A stretch of DNA of 64,000 bases. Source: Ctena decussata (Eukaryota > Mollusca > Bivalvia > Lucinida > Lucinidae). Shown here one piece after another: positions 10,590-19,500 of the stretch. The notes below the pieces were generated by a model that was not told the origin of the DNA, made no database searches, and saw only the letters and a program-made list of their open reading frames with translations. Within the stretch, counting starts at the first letter, position 1, and each line of letters begins with the position of its first letter. Location: the NCBI GenBank assembly GCA_963989385.1, contig OZ022502.1, positions 55,781,969-55,845,968 of the forward strand, in the 5' to 3' direction. The position numbers and the translations under genes were made by a program.

Positions 10590-13500
10590 TCACTGTTTGA
10601 TTCAAACAAGTAAAGCCAGCAAAAAGCAATCATGTCTTTTGATCTTGATAAATTCATTGCTGCGCCTTCTCAGGAGCTGTTGAACTTGGCCAAAAAGACT
10701 GATTTATTGGATATTGCAGCGCATTATGAATTATCTTCAGTCAAAAGATCCATGTTGAAACATGAAATTAAGAATATTTTGATTCAGTTCTTTGTTGATG
10801 AGGAAATTTTTGATTCCTCTGCAGCCTCTCACATTCTCGTCACTCAAACTGATTTGCAGATGAGAGAATTAGAAATTCAAAGACAAATTGAAATGGAAAA
10901 ATTAAGATTGGAGCATGAAGAAAGAGTAAGGATTGAAAAAGCTGAGCGTGAGGAAAGAATTAGGCTTGAAACATTAGAACGAGAAGAAAGGTTGCAGAGG
11001 CAAAAATTAGAGCAAGAAAAAGAAAGACTAGAACATGAAAAATTAAGGCTAGAAATGGAAGAACGAGAAAAAGAAAAAGAAAGAGAAATGCAAAAAGAAC
11101 AATTAGAAAAAGAAAGAGAAATGCAAAAAGAAAAATTGGAAAAAGAAGAAAGAATTGAAATTGAAAAGGAGAAATTGAAATATGAAAAAGAAGAAAAAGA
11201 GAGAGAAAGACAATTTCAAATTAGAATGAAAGAAATTGAAATACAAGACAAGGCTAAATCAAAATCTTTGCCTTTGGACTCAACCAAAGTTTTTGATGTT
11301 ACTAAACACATCAGACTCGTTCCTCCATTTCAAGAAAAAGAAGTTGATAAATATTTTCTTCACTTTGAAAAAGTAGCTGAAAATTTGAAATGGCCAAAAG
11401 AGCATTGGACTTTGCTTCTTCAGAGCGTTGTGATCGGCAAGGCTCGTGAAATTTATACTCAACTTTCTCTTGAGCAGAGCTCAGATTATGACAAAGTAAA
11501 AGAAGTTATTCTTAAGGCTTATGAGTTGGTCCCTGAGGCTTACAGGCAGAAATTTAGGAACTGTAGAAAAGAAAATGACAAAACTTATGTTGAATTTGCT
11601 AGGACAAAAGAGCAGTTATTTGATAGGTGGAGCTCATCAAAGAAAGTGGGCTCTGATCATGGTAAACTTAGACAGCTCATGCTTGTTGAGGAGTTTAAAA
11701 GGTGCATTAATTCTGACATTAAATCATTTTTAGATGAAAAGGAAGTCGAAACGTTAGAGGCAGCAGCTCGTTTGGCTGATGATTATGCTTTAACTCATAA
11801 GACTTCTTTTGTGCACAAGCCTTTTCCTAAAAAGACCTTTTTCCCTCAGTCAGGTCCAAAATTCAGTCCCAGTAATCCATCTGGCAATTCCAGTCCTGCA
11901 TATACTCCAAAACCCAAACCCCCTGGTGAAAACAAAGGTCAAAATCCCTTATCTCAGCCTATTTGTAATTATTGTAAGCAAACAGGACATATAATTTCTG
12001 AATGCTTACTTTTAAAGAGGAAGAGAGAAAAACAAGAGGGTCCAAAACCCACAGGTCTTACCTCTTTACGGTCAATGCCACAGTCTTGTGTTCAGGATCA
12101 AATTCCTATTCAGGCCAAAATTTCTGAGACTGATTCTGTTATGGAGATTTATGAACCATTCTTATCAGAAGGTTTTGTGTCACTAAATTGTGACTTTGCC
12201 CAGTCTACCCCTATTACTATCTTACGAGATACCGGAGCTTCTCAATCCCTTATTTTGGCAGATACCCTGCCATTTTCCGAGAAGACTTCTTCTGGGACAA
12301 GTGTCCTTATTCAGGGTGTAGAATGTGGATTTGTTAGTGTACCGCTTCATAACATTTATTTGTCCTCAGACTTAATTTCTGGTCCAGTGGCTGTTGGTAT
12401 TAGACCTTCATTACCTTTTAAAGGTGTTCACTTATTGTTAGGCAATGACCTAGCAGGAGATAAGGTTGTGGTTAATCCACTTTTGACCAACACTCCTTGT
12501 GTTGATCAACCGCCTGACCCCATTGAGCAGGAAATTCCTGACCTTTACCCTTCGTGTGCTGTCACTAGGGCTATGGCAAAGAAAGCCATATTGAATGATG
12601 GGAATCAGGACATTGATTTAACTGATACTTTTATAGGTCATTCTTTTAATGATGAGATTTCAAAATCTCTTTCACCCAGCCTGTCTGGCATGCAGACAGA
12701 CTTTACACACAACTCATCTGTGTCCAACACGGACCACTCTCCTTCATTTTCAAATGACCAAGGTCATGACCTTCTGTCAAGGTCACAGCTTTGCAAAGAA
12801 CAACACAGTGATCCTGAGATCTCACCTTTATTTGAAAGGGTTTTAGATGAGAATGACATGTCCCAGGTTCCTGTTTGCTATTATGTCAAAAATGACATTT
12901 TGATGAGGAAATGGCGTCCTCCTGATGTCTCAGCAGAAGACGAGTGGACTGTTAACCACCAAATTGTGGTTCCAAGGGTTTATCGCCCTGAAATTTTAAA
13001 CTTGGCCCATGAAACTCCCTTGTCAGGTCACTTAGGTGTAAACAAAACCTATCACAAGATTCTTAATCATTTCTACTGGCCAGGGTTAAAATCGGATGTT
13101 TCTAAACATTGCAAATCTTGCCATACATGTCAAATGGTAGGAAAACCTAATCAAACTATCCCTAAAGCCCATTTGCAGCCAATTCCTGCATTTGAGGAAC
13201 CTTTTAGCAGAATAATTATTGATTGTGTAGGTCCTTTACCCAAAACAAAGTCAGGTTGTGAATATCTTTTGACCATAATGTGTGCTTCCACACGTTTCCC
13301 AGAAGCCATTCCACTTAGGAATATCAAGACAAAGACCATAGTTAAGGCTCTTGTGAAGTTTTTCACATTTGTAGGTCTCCCTAAATCTGTCCAGTCAGAT
13401 CAAGGATCTAATTTTATGTCAGGAATATTTCAGCAAGTGATGCATGAATTAGGCATTAAGCAATATCGGTCATCAGCATATCATCCTGAAAGTCAAGGTG

Positions 13501-16500
13501 CCTTAGAACGATTTCATCAAACACTGAAAAACATGATCAGATCTTACTGCTTTGACACTGAAAAGGATTGGGATGAAGGCATTCATTTCCTGTTATTTGC
13601 AGCTAGGGAATCCGTACAAGAATCACTTGGTTTCAGCCCATTTGAGCTTGTTTTTGGTCACACAGTTCGTGGACCACTGAAACTTTTGAAAGAGAAATTT
13701 CTTTCTGATGATATCAGTTCTTTGAATTTGCTTCAGTATGTTTCTGACTTCAATAACAGATTGTCAAAAGCCTGTGAAGCTGCTCGGTCCAATCTCAAAT
13801 CAGCTCAAAACAAAATGAAATTTCACTATGGTGAAAATGCCAGGGAAAGAGATTTTAAACCTGGAGAGAAGGTACTTGCTCTTTTGCCAATTCCTGGCAG
13901 ACCTCTGCAGGCCAGATATTATGGCCCTTACACTGTTGATAAAAAGCTCAGTGATGTAAATTACATTATCAACACACCTGGGAGGCGCAAGCAAAAACAA
14001 CTATGTCATATTAATATGTTGAAAAAGTACATTGATAGGGATGATTCAGTAGTTTCACCAATAAGTGTAGTAAATTCTGTCCCTCAAGAACAATCTGAAA
14101 TGGACTCTGAGGATATGAACTTTATAAAATCTGATCCCTCATCATTAAAACTCCAGAATTCTGATATCTTAAAGGATCTCGACCAGAAACTGTCACACCT
14201 GGATCCAGTCGAGAGACTTGAACTGAAACAGTTAATTCTTGAATATGAGCACTTATTTCCGGACATTCCAACCAGGACTGACAGAATCTTTCATGATGTT
14301 GACATTGATGGCGCAAAGCCTGTGAAGCAACATCCATATCGAATGAACCCTGTGAAACAACAGTATCTCAGGGAAGAAATTCAATATTTGCTGGAAAATG
14401 ATTTTATAGAACCAAGTCAAAGTGACTGGAGTTCTCCTTGTATTCTGGTGCCAAAACCTGATGGAACTTTTCGCATGTGTACAGACTATCGAAAAGTTAA
14501 TTCTGTGACTAAAACGGATACATTTCCAATCCCACGTATTGATGACTGTATTGATCAAATTGGACAAGCCAAATATGTTACTAAATTTGATCTTCTGAAA
14601 GGATTTTGGCAAATTCCTTTGACAGACAGAGCTAAGGAGATTTCGGCATTTGTTACACCAGATGGACTCTATCAGTATAAGGTTATGCCATTTGGTATGA
14701 AAAACTCTCCAGCAACATTTCAGAGACTTATAAATAGCTTGACATCTGATCTGGATGGCTGTAAAGCATACATCGACGATGCAATCATCTTCAATGATGA
14801 ATGGAAACTACATCTACGGACTATCAGAGAATTCTTTCAAAGACTTAGTGATGCAAAATTGACAATCAATTTAGCAAAAAGTGAATTCTGTCATGCAAAT
14901 TTGACATTTCTAGGACATGTTGTAGGTCAAGGTCAGGTAAAACCTGTAGAAGCTAAAGTAGAGGCTATCTCGGATTTTCCTGTACCTACATGCAAAAGAC
15001 AACTGATGCGCTTTCTTGGTATGGCAGGATATTATAGGAAGTTCTGTAATAACTTCTCTGTAATTGCAGAGCCCTTGACAAATTTACTAGGTAAAGGAAA
15101 GAAATATATTTGGAATGAAGACTGTCAAAAGTCCTTTGATAAGTTAAAGGCCATACTTAAGAGTGCTCCAGTTCTCTTAGCACCAGACTTCAACAAAGCA
15201 TTTAAATTGGCGGTAGATGCTAGTGACGTTGGTGCAGGCAGTGTTTTGGTTCAGGAAGATAATGATGGTGTGGATCACCCTGTTTGTTACTTTTCTAAGA
15301 AGTTTAACAAACATCAGAGAAATTACTCTACTATTGAAAAAGAGTGTTTATCTCTCATCCTTGCTATTCAGCAATTTGAAGTGTACTTATCTTCTTCAGC
15401 CACACCAATTGTTGTCTTCAGTGATCACAATCCACTGACCTTCATTCATAAAATGAAGAACAAGAATCAGCGGTTACTCAGGTGGAGTCTCATGTTGCAG
15501 GAGTACAATCTTGACATCAGACATATCAGAGGAAAAGATAATATTATCCCAGATGCACTTTCAAGAGCCTAAATTTGGCTATTATTACATGATGTCTGGA
15601 TTAGTACTGATATATATACAGTGTATATGCATTAAACTTAATTTTGTTTCATAATTGGTCATATGGCAAAAGAAAGCTTTATTTCATAAAACTTTCTTTT
15701 CCTTGAAGAGGGGAAGTGTTATGAATATGGTGTTTAAGTTGGTGTAAATATTTTCTTTTACCATGATTTTGCAGTTTTTAGATGTTTACTAGGTTTGAAA
15801 TAAACAAGTTGTTTACATTGTACTTTAGAACATTCTGGAATAACTATTTTTAGTACTGAGAAAATATTAGACCTCTCTGTTGTAAACATTAAGAATCTTC
15901 TGGTATGAAATTATGTCAGAATTGAGTACTTTTTGGTAAGATCTATTTTTGGTTAGTTCCGGAATGTTCCTAGATAGTATATAAAGAAGTCAGATTTTCA
16001 TTTAAAATGATCTTTGTAAGTTTCACCAGTCTATAGTTAAATAAGTTATACTGGAATTTAAACATACTGGATTACTTTTGTGACTATTGGAAATATTCAT
16101 GTGCTCATACAGACTTTATTTTCTGGGATCAGAAATTATTAAAGGACTTGTGTTTTAAATTCTGAGGGACTTTCAGACTAAAATAAGGTATCTTAAATTA
16201 CATATTTTCTTGATTAACAAATGACTGTTTTATTTTGATGTACATGTAAATAAATTTTGTTAAGTTTAAAAACAGGCTTGTTGCTGGTTTACTTCCATCT
16301 TTTTGTTACCTCCGCCAGGTCGTAACACTGTATATGTACTTTATATTGAATAAATATTGTTTAAACCAACAGGAGTGGTCCCCATTCTTGAAGGGTTTCA
16401 TCTTCTAGGAAAGGAAACAGAAAGTTACAAAATGGCAGAGAAAACTTGGCAGTGTACCCATTCACTTAAGGGTGGCCCGGTAATTTTCATTTAAGAAATA

Positions 16501-19500
16501 AATGTAATTTTTCAGCTGTTCATGGAAGTATGAACGCAATGGTTTACGTGCAAAGTAAGTGGGGCATCCCATAAACTTTATACGGAATCCATTGTGTTCA
16601 TACTTCCATGAACTTCTGTAGAATGAAATTTATCTTTTATATTCATACTATGTTTTCACATCAATTTCGGAAATTATATGTGAAGTTTTGACTAATTTAA
16701 CGCCGAGGAAAGGACGAAGAATAGTTATTAACCAACGTGTTTGGTTATGACATTCAACAGCCGTCACATTGATATGACCTGTATTGAAAGTTATGTCTTC
16801 CAATCAACTACTTGAATTCACGTGTAACATTGTGTGAGCGAGTGTTGTTCATGGAAGTATGAACATTGTCAGCTCAGTATAGCTTCAACTTAGGAAATTG
16901 TTGACGAGTGTAAATATATCAACATGATCTGTCTGCACACTAAATCCTGTTCAGCCTATTACTATACAAATGTTTGCTATGTATAAAAAAAACATTTTCT
17001 GCAGTAAACATGAATGCCAGAACCTAAATACCCACAAACATTGTGGTTTTCATATATAAATAATAGGAAAACGTATCAAAGCCGCAAATTTTAGTGCCCA
17101 TGAATATGTCTAAAATTGCAAAACTCGCCTAACATATGCTCATCATATAACATATAAAATATCCTTTCTTTATGCCAGTACAGGTGTTGATGCAGACCCT
17201 AATGTCAAAACAATAGCTCTTCTGAACTTTTGTATAGGCAAGGTAAAATATAGCCAAATCTTGTAAACACCAATTGATCTATGTTAGAAGGTCAAGATAA
17301 GAAGACTTTTTAGGATAAATATTAGATCATTTCTATTCTTGTCTGCCTGTTGTCTGTCTTTCTGATGGAGTACTGTTCATACTACATTAAGCATATGTTG
17401 CGACCCCCTCATTAGAACTACTTTGACCATGCGCATTTCTAAAATATGATATACAGATCGGGAAAGGGTCCAAATATCCGCAGACTCACAATTTATGGGT
17501 GCAAATTGACAGGTATGTGTGGAGTTACAATGTAAGGTCTGGGTGCCAAAAACAGGAAAATTATCCAAAAATTGTCTTCAAAAAACCCAACTTACCTGGG
17601 CCTCTATACAGTATAAAGGTTACACATTACCTTTTGTACAAGAATTGCCATCATCGACTCCCCTAGCTGTAGCTTGTTTAAAGCCTGTCTTTCTCTCATG
17701 ATAGTCCACCACTGACATGCTACCTGATGCCACTGCTTTCTCAAGATTTTTCTCATACTGTTTCTTGTAAGGAGTTCCACCAGTCATACCATACATAGCC
17801 TGAAATTACGGCGCTTAGATACACTTTCAGGAAAAGCAAACTCTGCCATTTTCATTTTTACCTCCTTTCTCAATAGGGGTCAACTCTTAAAAGGAAAGAA
17901 TTTGCTCCCAGAGGAGCAAATTCTTTTCTTTAACAGTTGACCCCTGCTGTAAAAGTTGTCTTTCGGGGAAGCAAACAGAAGTTGTTCTCTTTTGCAAAAA
18001 TGGCAGAAAAACATGGTGTTGCACCCATGCACCCTAATCAATCTGGTAGCTTACAAAATAAGTGACTGTTACTAAAACTCCAGACATGACAACTTTTGGT
18101 AGTTAATATACATGTACAGTCAACTCTCGATATCTCGACCAGTGATATCTCAAAATATCTCCTCTTAAAACTAGGGGTGTAACAATACATCGGACTATCG
18201 ATATATCGCAATAGTAACATTGGCAATAGTCACTATCGATAGAGAAAGCTGCAATGTCAATACTATCGGCAATAGTGTTTCCAATATCGCAATAGTTTCA
18301 ATAGTTTAAAGACAAGCATCTATTTCTTAAAAGAAGTTGGTAGCTAAAAGAATAATAGAAATGCATGTGGATTCCAAAGAATGAAAAATAATATTTTCTT
18401 GTATTTTGTAGCCAAGGTGTGCATGTTGTGAAACAACAGTCATTAAACAATGCTTTTCAGTAATGAATAAATTTGTGAACATACCAGATTTTTATACAGA
18501 AAAGCTGTTTCTGGATAAAAAAAATCTGTCCCCAATAGTTATCGCAATGCATTGCAATAGCAACCTGCAATAGTAATAGTATCGCAATGGTACTTCTTGC
18601 AATGTCAATACTATCGCAATAGTCATTTATGGACTATCGTTACATCCCTACTTAAAACAAACAATATAATTTGGACATTTCCTGTTTTTATTTACATGTC
18701 AACTCCTGTTATCTCAAATTTACTGGTTCCAGAAAATTTACTTTGAGATATCAGTAGTTAGGGATGAATTTCGACTTTGAGATAACAAGAGTTGATTGTA
18801 CATGTTCTTATTTCTATACATATCTTCAGCTTGGAGAAGTTTTCAAGCTTACATGTACATGTATGCAACAAACAGAAATCCAAAATTTGGACCAAAACTT
18901 CCTTCCTGAAATCCTCAAATGTCTTAAAATTTCTCCCAGTCTAAGAGCTCTATGCTGAGCCCTGTTAAGGTCCCTTTTCAAGCAATACAATTCAATGTTT
19001 CTGAACTTTATCATACAAGTAATTATGAATTCTAAGCACTAACCTGCAACTGTTGAAATTCTTTCTTCTCTTTTTCTGCACTAATAACCTTCTCTTTCTC
19101 CTGAAGTTCTAGTGCTATCATTTTGTCACTCTTTTCTTGAACTGTAAAATAACACTGCAGTTCATGTTTTAAAATGTATGGGTACACCGCTTTGTTTTTA
19201 TGCCATCTTTACAAAGGGAGAAAACTTTTGTATCTTCCTGTTGTCTTCCCTGGGTGACAAAACCTTCCAAAAACAGCTTACTCTGAAAGGAAAGAATTTG
19301 CTCCTAGAAGAGAAAATTCTTTCTTTAAAGAGTAGATCTTAATTCAGAAGGGAAGCAACAAGACCTGTCTGCCAGGATGACAACATTAGCAGTGTTTTTG
19401 CATACAACACGTTTGAATTTAATGTCTTGTTAACTAACACGAAGTCATTAGTTTTGAACAACTAGGCCCAGCAGTGCAGATAGGGTTGGGTTTTAAAGAT

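Larger units (their letters stand above)
9889..16327 (+). mobile_element. Complete Gmr1-like (Ty3/gypsy) LTR retrotransposon, integrase before reverse transcriptase
   Basis: The 6439-bp element has two 611-bp LTRs bounded by TGTTA...TAACA, and by eye they show no differences. Flanking CTGT (9885-9888 and 16328-16331) is a 4-bp target-site duplication. A tRNA-Pro-like primer-binding site, a polypurine tract and a single unbroken Gag-Pol frame are present. The domain order Gag, protease, integrase, RT, RNase H is that of the Gmr1-like group. It lies in ZUP1 intron 3, antisense to the gene, an orientation that avoids using its polyadenylation signal in the host transcript. Identical LTRs and an open frame imply recent insertion and possible activity. 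Confidence 0.96.
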
